A stretch of 64,000 nt of DNA, taken from the NCBI RefSeq assembly GCF_036013935.1, contig NZ_CP107902.1, positions 9,271,001 through 9,335,000 on the forward strand, in the 5' to 3' direction. A model generated the notes under the pieces. That model worked only from the letters and a program-made list of their open reading frames with translations. It ran no database searches and was not told where the DNA came from. Positions 50,744-58,673 of the stretch are shown piece after piece (within the stretch, counting starts at the first letter, position 1; the number at the start of each line of letters is the position of its first letter). The translations under genes and the position numbers were made by a program. Source of the DNA: Streptomyces sp. NBC_00461. Lineage in GTDB: Bacteria; Actinomycetota; Actinomycetes; Streptomycetales; Streptomycetaceae.

Positions 50744-51033
50744 CCTGTCCCTTTCGAAGTGGTGCGGTGGGGGTGTGTGGCGGTCAGGTGATCGGCGAGG
50801 CCCCGTTTGACGCCCGCGATGAACGCGGTGATCTCCTCCGGGGTGTAGATCAGCGCCGGGCCGGCGGGATCCGTCGACTGCCTGAGCGCCACGCGGCCGT
50901 CGGCGAGTTGCTTCGTCTGCACGCACTGGCCCCCGTTGGGACCGCTCCACGGAGACTCCCAGCCCTGTTCGCCGAGGTCCGCCGCCGGCATGCCGTTGTA
51001 GACGTCGCGGACACTGCCGTCGATCGGGGTCAT
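50740..51033 (-). CDS. DUF397-domain protein
   Basis: A 97-residue protein starting at ATG 51033 and joined to both neighbours by ATGA overlaps. It has the DUF397 pattern: Trp-Ser-Gly-Pro-Asn-Gly-Gly-Gln-Cys-Val, Asp-Gly-Arg-Val-Ala-Leu-Arg-Gln-Ser, Asp-Pro-Ala-Gly-Pro-Ala-Leu, Thr-Pro-Glu-Glu-Ile. DUF397 proteins are paired with XRE/DUF5753 regulators across Streptomyces and act in development and antibiotic control, possibly as small effector partners. Confidence 0.93.
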   Translation of the reverse strand: MTPIDGSVRDVYNGMPAADLGEQGWESPWSGPNGGQCVQTKQLADGRVALRQSTDPAGPALIYTPEEITAFIAGVKRGLADHLTATHPHRTTSKGTG

Positions 51034-51908
51034 GAGTACTCCTTTCGCATGCGGTTCAAAAGCCCCCTGCTGTCCACGTCCGAGGTCAGCAGGGACATGC
51101 GGTTGTGCGCCTCCAGATGCGCCGCCACGTCCGAACGCTGGTCCAGGTACATGGCACCGGAGAGGATCTCGCTGTAGACGATGTCCGGCAGCTCCCGCTC
51201 CTCGAACCGGAAGTAGGTGAAGGGGGCGCACGCCCCCACATGGGCGCCGGCGGTGAACGGCACGACGTCGACGCTGACGTGCTCAAGCTCCGAGACCTCA
51301 AGCAGCCGGTCGATCTGCTCCCGCATCACCTCGGGGCTGCTCACCACCCGGTGCAGCACGGCCTCCTCCATCACCACCCACAGCGTGGGGGCGTCGGATC
51401 TGTCCAGCAGGCCCTGGCGGCGCAGTCGCAGGTCCACCCGCCGCTCCAGGTCCTCCTCGCTGCCGTTCGGGAGGCCGCCGCGCAGCACGGCACGCGCGTA
51501 GGCGTGGGTCTGCAGCAGGCCCGTCACATAGTGGGGCTCGTAGGTGCGCAGGGTCGTGGCCCCGCTCTCAAGGCTGACGTAACCGCTGAACCAACTCGGC
51601 AGCACATCGCGGTACATGTGCCACCAGCCGGGCTCGTTGGCCCGCTCGGCGAGGGCGACGAACTCCTCGATCTCCTGCTGGTCCGCCCCGTACGTCTCCA
51701 GCAGCTTCTCCACGTACAGCGGCTTGAGGGCGACCTCCGCCTTCTCCAGGCGGCGAATGGTCAGGGACGTCACCCGCAGGGCCCTGGCCGCGTCCTCCAG
51801 TGACACGCCCGCACCCTGGCGCCGCTCCTGCAGGCGCCGGCCGAGGATCATGCGGAGAACGGTGGGTGCGCTGGAGCCACTGCCCGCGCCCGGCCGACCT
51901 TCGTTCAC
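51030..51908 (-). CDS. XRE-family regulator with DUF5753 domain (WhiJ-like)
   Basis: A 292-residue protein starting at GTG 51908. Residues about 18-75 form the XRE helix-turn-helix (Leu-Gln-Glu-Arg-Arg-Gln-Gly-Ala-Gly-Val-Ser-Leu-Glu-Asp-Ala-Ala). Residues about 105-285 are the DUF5753 domain (Glu-Pro-His-Tyr-Val-Thr-Gly-Leu-Leu-Gln-Thr, Phe-Thr-Ala-Gly-Ala-His). Its stop overlaps the DUF397 start. A nested inverted repeat 33-72 bases upstream of its start is a likely autoregulatory operator. The divergent neighbour is an RsbW-like ATPase, completing an arrangement known from abaA/whiJ-type loci. Confidence 0.92.
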   Translation of the reverse strand: MNEGRPGAGSGSSAPTVLRMILGRRLQERRQGAGVSLEDAARALRVTSLTIRRLEKAEVALKPLYVEKLLETYGADQQEIEEFVALAERANEPGWWHMYRDVLPSWFSGYVSLESGATTLRTYEPHYVTGLLQTHAYARAVLRGGLPNGSEEDLERRVDLRLRRQGLLDRSDAPTLWVVMEEAVLHRVVSSPEVMREQIDRLLEVSELEHVSVDVVPFTAGAHVGACAPFTYFRFEERELPDIVYSEILSGAMYLDQRSDVAAHLEAHNRMSLLTSDVDSRGLLNRMRKEYS

Positions 51909-51940
51909 GTCCTACCTCCTGAGGGGCCGTCACTGAACAG

Positions 51941-51980
51941 GTATCGAAGGTGACTTGGTGAAGTCAGCACACCGATACCG
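51941..51980. promoter_or_regulatory. Nested inverted repeat, probable XRE operator
   Basis: An inner repeat TGACTT-GGTG-AAGTCA (51952-51967) is enclosed by outer arms GGTATCG (51941-51947) and CGATACC (51974-51980). It lies in the divergent gap beside the XRE gene and overlaps its likely promoter (CTGACT and GATACC on the minus strand). Confidence 0.65.
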
Positions 51981-52095
51981 GCGCCATGAAATTATCAGGC
52001 AGCTGGTTGCAGGTTGAACTGCCCTGTGAGCATAGTTACTTGTGTGATTCGTTACGACGATCACAGCGCGCCCGCTCTCCTGGAAGGCAACCGCC

Positions 52096-52542
52096 GTGTC
52101 CCCCCACACGACTTCCTCCCCGCAGCTCTTAGACGCCGCGAACCCGGAACGAACGCACTGGCTCGAACTGCCTCCGCACCGCTCCAGCATCAAGGTCGCC
52201 CGTCGGTCCATGAGCGCGCGGATGGGCGCGTGGCGCCTGCCGGGCGATCTGTGTGCGGACGCCGTCCTGCTCATGTCCGAGCTGGCCACCAACGCCCTGC
52301 GGCACACGCTCAGCGCGCGGATCCTGTGCGGCATCGGCCTCGTCACGGACGGGTGCCTGCGCCTGGAGGTGCACGACCACGACTACACGGGCGTCGGCCT
52401 GCCCCGCTGCGAGCCCGGCCCCGACGACGAGGGCGGCCGCGGACTGCTCCTCGTGGAGGCCATCGCGGACACCTGGGGGGTCGACCGGTCCAGGCTCACC
52501 GGCGGCAACGCCGTGTGGGCGAACCTGCGGGCCTGGACCTGA
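52096..52542 (+). CDS. RsbW-like ATP-binding anti-sigma-type protein
   Basis: A 148-residue single-domain HATPase starting at GTG 52096. Typical GHKL motifs are visible: N box Ser-Glu-Leu-Ala-Thr-Asn-Ala-Leu-Arg-His, G1 Val-His-Asp-His-Asp (variant) and Gly-Gly-Arg-Gly-Leu-Leu-Leu-Val. Such stand-alone RsbW-like proteins either bind sigma factors or phosphorylate anti-anti-sigma proteins. It is divergent from the XRE operon and convergent with a SpoIIE phosphatase gene, so the region holds both kinase-like and phosphatase parts of partner switching. Confidence 0.88.
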   Translation: MSPHTTSSPQLLDAANPERTHWLELPPHRSSIKVARRSMSARMGAWRLPGDLCADAVLLMSELATNALRHTLSARILCGIGLVTDGCLRLEVHDHDYTGVGLPRCEPGPDDEGGRGLLLVEAIADTWGVDRSRLTGGNAVWANLRAWT

Positions 52543-52565
52543 ACCCGCCGCTCCAGAAGGCGAGT

Positions 52566-54026
52566 TCAGTCCTTCGCGGGCGTCAGCTCGGCGAGCAGCA
52601 GCGTCCGGTCGTCGGCGCCGGCCGCGCCGGAGGGGGAGCGCAGCAGCCGGCGGCACAGGGCCTGCAGCCGGTCCGCGTCGTCGTCGGCCGAGGGTTCGAG
52701 GGAGGCCGTGTCCACGGCGCGTGCGAGGCGGCTGATCTCCTGGTCGATGTCGGCGTCGCGGGACTCGACCAGGCCGTCGCTGTAGAGCACGAGCAGGGCC
52801 GGTTCGTCCACGGTCAGCACGGTGGCCTCGTAGCTGCCCGTGCCCAGCCCGAGGGGCAGACCTGGACTGGTGAGCGGGACCGGCGCGGTCCTGCCGGAGG
52901 GGCCGCGCAGCAGTGGGGGAGGGTGGCCCGCTCCGACCAGCGTGCAGGTGCGCTGCCGGGCGTCCCACTCGGCGTAGATGCAGGTCGCGAAAGAGGCTCC
53001 CGGGGTGTCGCAGGCGAGCGCGTCGAGGCGCCGTACGAGATCCGCGGGAGGGATGTCGAGCCCCGCCAGGGTGCGGACCGCGGTGCGCAGCTGGATCATC
53101 GCGACGGCGGACTCCGGGCCGTGCCCCATGGCGTCCCCGACGACCAGACTGACCCGGTCCCCGGGTCGTTTCAGCACGTCGAACCAGTCACCGCCGATGA
53201 TGTTGCCCTGCCCGGCGGGAAGGCAGCCGTGGGCGATGCGGCACCCCTCGGCCTCGTGGGCGGTGCCGGGCAGCAGGCTGCCCCGGATGGCCAGGGCGGT
53301 GCGGCGCTCGCGCTCGTAACGGCGGGCGTTGTCCAGGGCTATGGCGGCCCGCGCGGCCAGCGACTCCACGGCCACGATGTCCGCGGGCCGGAAGGGGGCC
53401 CGATCCGCGCCGCGCGTGCAGGCGACGAAGCCGACCGCGGTGCCCCGCAGATGAAGCGGGACGACGAGGAAGGACGAGACGCTCAGCAGGTCCTCGATCC
53501 GCGTGTCGCCGCCTCCGGAGGCCGTGAGCCGCTCGGAGGTGTGGGTGTCGACCGCGTCGAGCAGCTGCGCGTGTCCGGCGGCGAGGGCGCGCGCGTACGG
53601 AGTCTCGCGCGGGAAGACGATGACCTCGCCGGCCGGCAGCACCCCGTCCCAGTCCTCGGCCGCGTCCGTTCCGACGCGCAGCGCCAGGCGGCGTGCCTCT
53701 ATCTGGGGCGGATCCGCGGCCGGGTACGCGTTCTCCTCGCGCAGCCAGCGCTCCAGCAGGTAGACCGACGCCGCGTCGCAGAATCCGGGCGTCAGCGCGT
53801 GCACGACATGACTGCCGGTCAGCCACAGCTCGAGTTCCGAGCCGATGGCGTCCGCCGCGGGGGAGAAGGCCGACCGTCGGGGCGAAGGCGGGTCGGCGGG
53901 TGTGTCGTTGGTGCGGCTGCGAGGTTCGTTCCGCAGGGGTCGTGCCTTTCCGGGTGGGGGCTCCGGACGCACGGTGATCGGGATGGCTCGCCGCGCGTCG
54001 TCGGCAACTATATGATGACGCGTCAA
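52566..54026 (-). CDS. GAF-SpoIIE PP2C phosphatase
   Basis: Up to 486 residues from TTG 54026; the true start may be further in, as the first 55 residues are Pro/Arg-rich and no ribosome site is strong. Residues about 60-245 include a GAF-type sensor (Leu-Val-Val-Pro-Leu-His-Leu-Arg-Gly, Ala-Ala-Ile-Ala-Leu-Asp-Asn-Ala). Residues about 260-480 are the SpoIIE phosphatase: Ile-Gly-Gly-Asp-Trp-Phe-Asp, Val-Gly-Asp-Ala-Met-Gly-His-Gly, Ser-Asp-Gly-Leu-Val-Glu-Ser-Arg-Asp, Asp-Asp-Arg-Thr-Leu-Leu. It faces the RsbW-like gene with 23 bases between. A common regulatory circuit is inferred. Confidence 0.88.
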   Translation of the reverse strand: MTRHHIVADDARRAIPITVRPEPPPGKARPLRNEPRSRTNDTPADPPSPRRSAFSPAADAIGSELELWLTGSHVVHALTPGFCDAASVYLLERWLREENAYPAADPPQIEARRLALRVGTDAAEDWDGVLPAGEVIVFPRETPYARALAAGHAQLLDAVDTHTSERLTASGGGDTRIEDLLSVSSFLVVPLHLRGTAVGFVACTRGADRAPFRPADIVAVESLAARAAIALDNARRYERERRTALAIRGSLLPGTAHEAEGCRIAHGCLPAGQGNIIGGDWFDVLKRPGDRVSLVVGDAMGHGPESAVAMIQLRTAVRTLAGLDIPPADLVRRLDALACDTPGASFATCIYAEWDARQRTCTLVGAGHPPPLLRGPSGRTAPVPLTSPGLPLGLGTGSYEATVLTVDEPALLVLYSDGLVESRDADIDQEISRLARAVDTASLEPSADDDADRLQALCRRLLRSPSGAAGADDRTLLLAELTPAKD

Positions 54027-54052
54027 GACCCCCGGCCGGAAAGGGAGTTGTC

Positions 54053-54865
54053 GTGCCGGACAGCGCAGGAATCGAACCGGGGACGGATCCGGACAAGGCG
54101 AGCGTCGCCCGTATGTATGACGCCATGCTGGGCGGGCAGCACAACTTCGCCATCGACCGGGAGGCCGTCGCGGCCTTCACCGCCATCGATCCCCAGGTGC
54201 GCACCCTGGCCCGGGCCAACCGCGCTTTCCTGGGACGAGCCGTGCGCTTCCTGATCGAGGCCGGGGTGCGGCAGTTCATCGACCTCGGCTCGGGTATCCC
54301 CACCCAGGGCAACGTCCACGAGGTGGCGCAGGCCGCGAGCCCCGGCGCCCGTGTGGTCTACGTGGACAACGACCCCGTGGCCGTGGCCCACAGCACCTCC
54401 CTGCTCGCCGACAACCCGGACGCGGACATCGTCGACGCCGACATCCGGCGGCCGGCCGACGTCCTGGCCTCCCCGCAGGTGCGGAAACTGATCGACTTCG
54501 ATCAGCCCGTGGCCGTACTGATGAACGCGATCCTGCACTTCGTCACGCCCGAGGAGGACCCGGCCGGCATCGTGGCCGCGTTCCACGACGCCCTGCCCGG
54601 CGGCAGCTGGCTGGCGCTGACCCACGCGACCAACCAGGACCGCCCCGACACCGCGGACGCCGTCGGCAAGCTGTACCGCTCCCGCGCCACCTCACCGGTC
54701 AGCGCCCGCTCGCACGACGAGATCCGCGGACTCTTCGCCGGCTTCGACCTCGTGGACCCGGGCCTGGTCTACGTGCCGCTGTGGCGCCCGGCCCCCGACG
54801 ACCTGATCCCGGACAAGCCGTCGGAGTACTGGGTGTACGCGGGAGTCGGCCGCAAGGGTCCCTAG
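54053..54865 (+). CDS. PF04672-type SAM-dependent methyltransferase, copy 2
   Basis: A 270-residue enzyme starting at GTG 54053 behind GGAAAGGGAG. It is paralogous to the product of 49937-50743: Val-Ala-Arg-Met-Tyr-Asp-Ala-Met-Leu-Gly-Gly near residue 18, Asp-Leu-Gly-Ser-Gly-Ile-Pro-Thr near residue 77, and Tyr-Val-Asp-Asn-Asp-Pro near residue 103. It is divergent from the SpoIIE gene with only 26 bases between their proposed starts, which makes the SpoIIE start doubtful. A TATGAT -10-like hexamer at 54011-54016 may serve this gene. The two copies bracket the signalling block. Confidence 0.9.
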   Translation: MPDSAGIEPGTDPDKASVARMYDAMLGGQHNFAIDREAVAAFTAIDPQVRTLARANRAFLGRAVRFLIEAGVRQFIDLGSGIPTQGNVHEVAQAASPGARVVYVDNDPVAVAHSTSLLADNPDADIVDADIRRPADVLASPQVRKLIDFDQPVAVLMNAILHFVTPEEDPAGIVAAFHDALPGGSWLALTHATNQDRPDTADAVGKLYRSRATSPVSARSHDEIRGLFAGFDLVDPGLVYVPLWRPAPDDLIPDKPSEYWVYAGVGRKGP

Positions 54866-54889
54866 CCGATCCCCGGCCGGGCGGCCCGC

Positions 54890-55291
54890 TCAGCACTGCG
54901 GGATCTGTGACTTCCAGGTGCCCGGGCCGCCGGTGTTCAGGTACCAGTCGTTGACGTAGCCGTCGCCGATGCCGTTGTCGACCCGCATCCAGTAGCGGTA
55001 GCCGTGCCCGTCGGCGTCCGGGTCACCGGTGGTCCAGCAGTCGATGCCGAGTTCGTCCCCGTTGTGGTGGTGGCCGAAGACCGGGGACTCGGACGCGCCG
55101 TACCTGGGGGCGGTGCGTACGGCCAGATAGGACCCGGCGTCGATGCCGGTGACGTTGGCGCACACGGCCGGGTCGCCGGAGATGCTGCACGAGTGGATCG
55201 CGGCGCCGGCCGGCCCCGCGCCGGCAAGGACGGCCGCGGCCGCGGCGGTGAGAGCGACGCCCGTCGCGGTGAGGGCACGCAGACGCTTCAT
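54890..55291 (-). CDS. Secreted SH3-like small protein, paralog A
   Basis: A 133-residue protein. ATG 55291 follows GGAGGAAA and begins a signal peptide ending Ala-Gly-Ala-Ala near residue 31; the upstream in-frame stretch is a 9-base tandem repeat and is not coding. The mature part has a bacterial SH3-like pattern (Leu-Ala-Val-Arg-Thr-Ala-Pro-Arg-Tyr-Gly), followed by Asp-Cys-Trp-Thr-Thr-Gly-Asp-Pro-Asp-Ala-Asp-Gly and Val-Asn-Asp-Trp-Tyr-Leu. Four to five cysteines suggest disulfides. It is a tandem paralog of the next gene. Confidence 0.85.
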   Translation of the reverse strand: MKRLRALTATGVALTAAAAAVLAGAGPAGAAIHSCSISGDPAVCANVTGIDAGSYLAVRTAPRYGASESPVFGHHHNGDELGIDCWTTGDPDADGHGYRYWMRVDNGIGDGYVNDWYLNTGGPGTWKSQIPQC

Positions 55292-55307
55292 CAGGGTTTC
55301 CTCCGTT

Positions 55308-55361
55308 GGTTCGACCGGTTCGACCGGTTCGACCCGATCGACCCGTTCCATTGGTTCGACG
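55308..55361. repeat. Six tandem 9-base units between paralogs
   Basis: Three perfect GGTTCGACC units (55308-55334) are followed by three degenerate ones to 55361. They lie just upstream of the ribosome site of paralog A. Confidence 0.85.
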
Positions 55362-55364
55362 GGA

Positions 55365-55787
55365 TCAGGCGCACTGGGGGATCCGGGACTTCCAGACGTT
55401 CGGACCGCCGCTGTCGAGATACCAGTCGTTGACGTAGCCGCTCGCGCTGCCGGTGGAGACCTGCATCCAGTAGCGGTAGCCGTGGCCGTCGGCGTCCGGG
55501 TCGCCGGTGGTCCAGCAGTCGAGCTCCAGCCACTGCCCGTTGCCGAACCGGGCCACCGCCCCGGCGCCGTAGCGCGGTGCCGTGCGCATCACCAGGGACG
55601 AGCCCGCATCGATGTCGATCACTTGGGCGCAGCGCGCCGGGTCGCCCGGGCCCGCGCCGGGGCACGGGCGCGGATCGGCCTGCGCGGGCCCCGCCGTGAG
55701 CAGCCCGGCCCCGGCGAGCAGGGCGACGGCCGCCCCCGCGGCGGCCGCCGATCCCAGCCGGGACCGGATCGGTCGTGGTGTCAGCAT
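55365..55787 (-). CDS. Secreted SH3-like small protein, paralog B
   Basis: A 140-residue protein starting at ATG 55787, behind GGAGGACC. The signal peptide ends Ala-Gln-Ala-Asp near residue 38. The mature region matches paralog A closely: Val-Met-Arg-Thr-Ala-Pro-Arg-Tyr-Gly-Ala, Asp-Cys-Trp-Thr-Thr-Gly-Asp-Pro-Asp-Ala-Asp-Gly-His-Gly-Tyr-Arg-Tyr-Trp-Met, and Gly-Tyr-Val-Asn-Asp-Trp-Tyr-Leu. It precedes A in the direction of transcription by 73 bases, so they may form an operon. Role in the cell envelope or secreted signalling is not known. Confidence 0.85.
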   Translation of the reverse strand: MLTPRPIRSRLGSAAAAGAAVALLAGAGLLTAGPAQADPRPCPGAGPGDPARCAQVIDIDAGSSLVMRTAPRYGAGAVARFGNGQWLELDCWTTGDPDADGHGYRYWMQVSTGSASGYVNDWYLDSGGPNVWKSRIPQCA

Positions 55788-56004
55788 CGGGTCCTCCATT
55801 CGATTGCCGATGATCAACGACGATGGCATCGAACGAGGCAGGAAACATCCTGTGATGTCTCAGGGTCTCAGGGTCTCAGGGCCTCATGGTCCGGTGGACG
55901 TCGGAGATCTCCCGGATTTCCGGTCGGATATGTCGATCCGGGCGGCTGCCGTTCGTGTGGAGGGTGGGAGGCCGGCACGGGGCCGGTCACGAAGAAGGGC
56001 TGTG

Positions 56005-56853
56005 ATGACGATGACCCGGGTATCCACGCTGCTCACCGGCCTTGGCCTGGTCGAGTCACCCCGCTGGCACGGTGACCGGCTGTACTTCTCGGACTGGACC
56101 GCCGGCGAGGTCGTCGCCGTCGACCTGGCCGGACGCAGCGAGGTCGTCGCCCGGGTGCCGTCGCTGCCCCTGTGCACCGCCTGGCTGCCCGACGACCGAA
56201 TGCTGATCGTCTCGTCCGGGCAGGGACGGCTGCTGCACCGCGAGCCCGACGGCAGCCTGGCCCTCTACGCGGATCTCGGCGTCCCGGGCTGGAACGACAT
56301 CGTGGCGGACGGCCGCGGCAACACCTACGTCAATCGCGCCCACTTCGACCCGATGGCGGGGGAGGACGCACGACCCGGTTCCGTCCACCTGGTCGCCCCC
56401 GACGGCTCGGTGCGCGAGGTGGCAGACGACATCGCCTTCCCCAACGGCATGGCGGTGACCGCGGACGACTCCACGCTGATCGTCGCCGACTCCTACCGTC
56501 ACCGTCTGGTCGCCTTCGACATCGAGGCCGACGGACGTCTGTCCGGCCGGCGCGTCTGGGCCGACGTGGGCGAGGGCACGCCGGACGGGATCTGCCTCGA
56601 CGCGGAGCACGCCGTCTGGTACGCCGACGTCCCCCACCGGCGCTGTGTGCGCGTCGCCGAGGGCGGCAAGGTCCTGCAGACCGTGACGCTGGACCGCGGG
56701 GCGTTCGCCTGCGTGCTCGGCGGTCCCGAGGGCAGGACGCTGTTCATCACGGCGGCCCGCTGGCAGGGCATGACGGAGGCCGAGTTGGTGGCACCCGGCA
56801 CCGGTCAGGTCCTCTCCGTCCCGGTCGAGGTGCCGGGAGCGGGCCGGCCGTAG
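56005..56853 (+). CDS. SMP-30/gluconolactonase-like protein
   Basis: A 282-residue beta-propeller starting at ATG 56005, with GAAGAAGGG upstream; GTG 56002 and ATG 56011 are alternatives. The family metal ligands are visible: Glu in Leu-Val-Glu-Ser-Pro-Arg-Trp near residue 15, Asn in Trp-Asn-Asp-Ile-Val and Asn in Phe-Pro-Asn-Gly-Met, and Asp in Val-Ala-Asp-Ser-Tyr. It should hydrolyse a sugar or other lactone with a divalent metal. No sugar genes adjoin it. The segment before the start holds a 9- to 10-base GTCTCAGG repeat at about 55856-55880. Confidence 0.87.
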   Translation: MTMTRVSTLLTGLGLVESPRWHGDRLYFSDWTAGEVVAVDLAGRSEVVARVPSLPLCTAWLPDDRMLIVSSGQGRLLHREPDGSLALYADLGVPGWNDIVADGRGNTYVNRAHFDPMAGEDARPGSVHLVAPDGSVREVADDIAFPNGMAVTADDSTLIVADSYRHRLVAFDIEADGRLSGRRVWADVGEGTPDGICLDAEHAVWYADVPHRRCVRVAEGGKVLQTVTLDRGAFACVLGGPEGRTLFITAARWQGMTEAELVAPGTGQVLSVPVEVPGAGRP

Positions 56854-56866
56854 CACCGGCCGTGCC

Positions 56867-57190
56867 TTACAGGAACGGCGTGCCCGCGTCGAGCCCCGAC
56901 AGGACCCTGCCGTACAGCTCCAGGTTGGTCGCGGGGTTGACGAAGGGCGCAGCCCGCCTGGATCAGGGCCGTGAAGGCGGTCGAGCCGCACCCGGCGGCG
57001 ATCTCGGTCAGCGCGTCGACCTGGGTGCGCAGCCGGGTCTGGTAACCGCCGTACCGCCAGGGGACGTTCATCCGGTAGATCCCGCGTCCGTGAGCGCCGC
57101 GACGACCTCGCCCGGCACGTTGCTCTCCTGTTCGGTACGCAGGGCCCGCTCGCGGATGAAGGGATGGATCGCCGCACGACGGGCCCTCAC
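56867..57190 (-). pseudogene. Remnant of an acyl-CoA-dehydrogenase-type flavin monooxygenase
   Basis: Read leftward, pieces of one protein appear in different frames. A start near GTG 57190 gives Ile-Arg-Glu-Arg-Ala and Val-Pro-Gly-Glu-Val-Val-Ala-Ala-Leu-Thr-Asp-Ala-Gly. A one-base shift near 57070 leads to Tyr-Arg-Met-Asn-Val-Pro-Trp-Arg-Tyr-Gly-Gly-Tyr-Gln and Gly-Ser-Thr-Ala-Phe-Thr-Ala-Leu-Ile-Gln. Then a large deletion joins the family C terminus (Phe-Val-Asn-Pro-Ala-Thr-Asn-Leu, Gly-Arg-Val-Leu-Ser-Gly-Leu) ending in TAA at 56867. About 300 internal codons are missing compared with HsaA-like monooxygenases. Confidence 0.75.
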
Positions 57191-57255
57191 CGTGACGCGG
57201 AAGGTGCGAGGTGTCAACGGCGCGTGCGCGGAGCCGAGTGGGAACGGAACAGCTC

Positions 57256-58476
57256 TCAGCCACTGCCCAACTGGTCCGCGAGGCAGGCGAGATAGAGGGC
57301 CATGGTGGTGCGATGGTCGCGCAACGGCCGGCCGGTGATCTGCTCGATCTTGTTCATACGGTAGACGACGGTGTTGCGGTGGATGTGCAGGGCGGCGGAG
57401 GCCCGTACGAGGTTGAATCCGCTCTCGCACCAGGCGGTGATCGTGTCGCGGAGCGCCGGCCAGTCCGGCTGGGCGCGCAGATCGCCGGTGGTGAGGTCGA
57501 CCAGGCGGTTGCGGGCGGACTGGGTCACCGAGGCCAGCACCTGATGCACCCGGAGCTCGGCGATCAGATGGACGGGAGGGCCCGCACCACCCTTCGGGTG
57601 CGGGGTTCCCCAACTCGCCTCGCCCGCCGGGCTCCCGCCCAGGCGCAGGGCGTCACACGCGTCCTGGTAGGAGTCGTGCAGGGAGCCGACCGAGGAGGCG
57701 GGCTCGCCGATGCCCACGCGGGCGGTCATCCCGTCCTGCGCGGCGATGAGGTCGACGACCCGCCGGCAGTCGGTGACCAGGGCCGCCGTCCGGTGCCGGG
57801 CCGTGCAGCGGTGCAGGACGCCGATCCGGCCGGGAGCGGTGCCGGCGACGATGTCCTGCGGGTCGGCGAAGACCTCGCGGACGGTGCGCAGCAGTTCCGT
57901 GCGGACCAGTGCCACGTCCTGGGTGGGGGCGCCGTTCCGGCGGCGTGCGGCCCCTTCGGGCACGGTCACCTCGATGGCCACCGCGACCCGCCGCAGCCGC
58001 AGGTCGAAACCGAGTTCGGCGGCACGGAACACCAGGAAGTCGCCCTCGACGACCTGCGGATCGTACGAGGCGATGTCGGCGAGCAGCTTTTCGGCCGCCC
58101 GCTCGGAGAGCAGACGGGAGCGCAGCATCACGGACTCCCTGAGCAGGATCTCCGTCTGGCGCTTCACCAGCAGTCCGAAGCGGCGTACCTGGGCGGGGGT
58201 GCCGGTGATCCCGACGGTGCCCACCGCCTGACCGCCCGCGACCAGCGGCAGGGTGACGCCGGGGCGCACCCCGCGCAGCTGCTGGGCCTGCGAGGCGTTG
58301 TGCGTGGCCGGTTCCTGGGTGCGCACGACCTCCACCGACGCCTCGTGGAAGGAGCCGACGCGACTGCTGTCACCGCTGCCGATGACCATGCCCTCCGCGT
58401 CGGTGATCAGCACGTTGAAGCCGATGACGGCGGAGGTGTCGCCGGCGATCTCCTGCGCGAGTGACGGACTCAGCAC
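57256..58476 (-). CDS. CdaR/PucR-family regulator (sugar-diacid type)
   Basis: A 406-residue regulator. GTG 58476 has GGGAGGAAC upstream and starts Val-Leu-Ser-Pro-Ser-Leu-Ala-Gln-Glu-Ile, the normal Diacid_rec opening; an in-frame extension to 58608 runs through the promoter. Residues 1-135 are the diacid-recognition domain, and residues about 335-400 are the PucR C-terminal HTH (Phe-Asn-Leu-Val-Arg-Ala-Ser-Ala-Ala-Leu-His-Ile-His-Arg-Asn-Thr-Val-Val-Tyr-Arg). It is divergent from an ABC transporter/oxidase operon and probably activates it in response to its substrate. Confidence 0.9.
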   Translation of the reverse strand: MLSPSLAQEIAGDTSAVIGFNVLITDAEGMVIGSGDSSRVGSFHEASVEVVRTQEPATHNASQAQQLRGVRPGVTLPLVAGGQAVGTVGITGTPAQVRRFGLLVKRQTEILLRESVMLRSRLLSERAAEKLLADIASYDPQVVEGDFLVFRAAELGFDLRLRRVAVAIEVTVPEGAARRRNGAPTQDVALVRTELLRTVREVFADPQDIVAGTAPGRIGVLHRCTARHRTAALVTDCRRVVDLIAAQDGMTARVGIGEPASSVGSLHDSYQDACDALRLGGSPAGEASWGTPHPKGGAGPPVHLIAELRVHQVLASVTQSARNRLVDLTTGDLRAQPDWPALRDTITAWCESGFNLVRASAALHIHRNTVVYRMNKIEQITGRPLRDHRTTMALYLACLADQLGSG

Positions 58477-58551
58477 GACTGTTCCTCCCGTCGGACAACG
58501 GGCCGAGGACTGGACGCACCGTACAGGCGATCGGACGAGCACGGCCACAAG

Positions 58552-58598
58552 TTCGTACGAAGTGAACGGTGACGCACACCTGGACCGATCTCTAGCGT
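58552..58598 (+). promoter_or_regulatory. ABC-operon promoter with upstream palindrome
   Basis: A perfect palindrome TTCGTACGAA (58552-58561) sits directly upstream of GTGACG (58569-58574) and TAGCGT (58593-58598), which are 18 bases apart. A transcript start near 58605 would put the palindrome at about -50, an activator position suited to the divergent CdaR/PucR protein. Confidence 0.5.
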
Positions 58599-58673
58599 AT
58601 GGGCCCAACCGATATCCCCGCCGGGGGCACAGCGCGGTGAACGGCGGGCTCCTCAGGCCGATACGGAAGGCCC

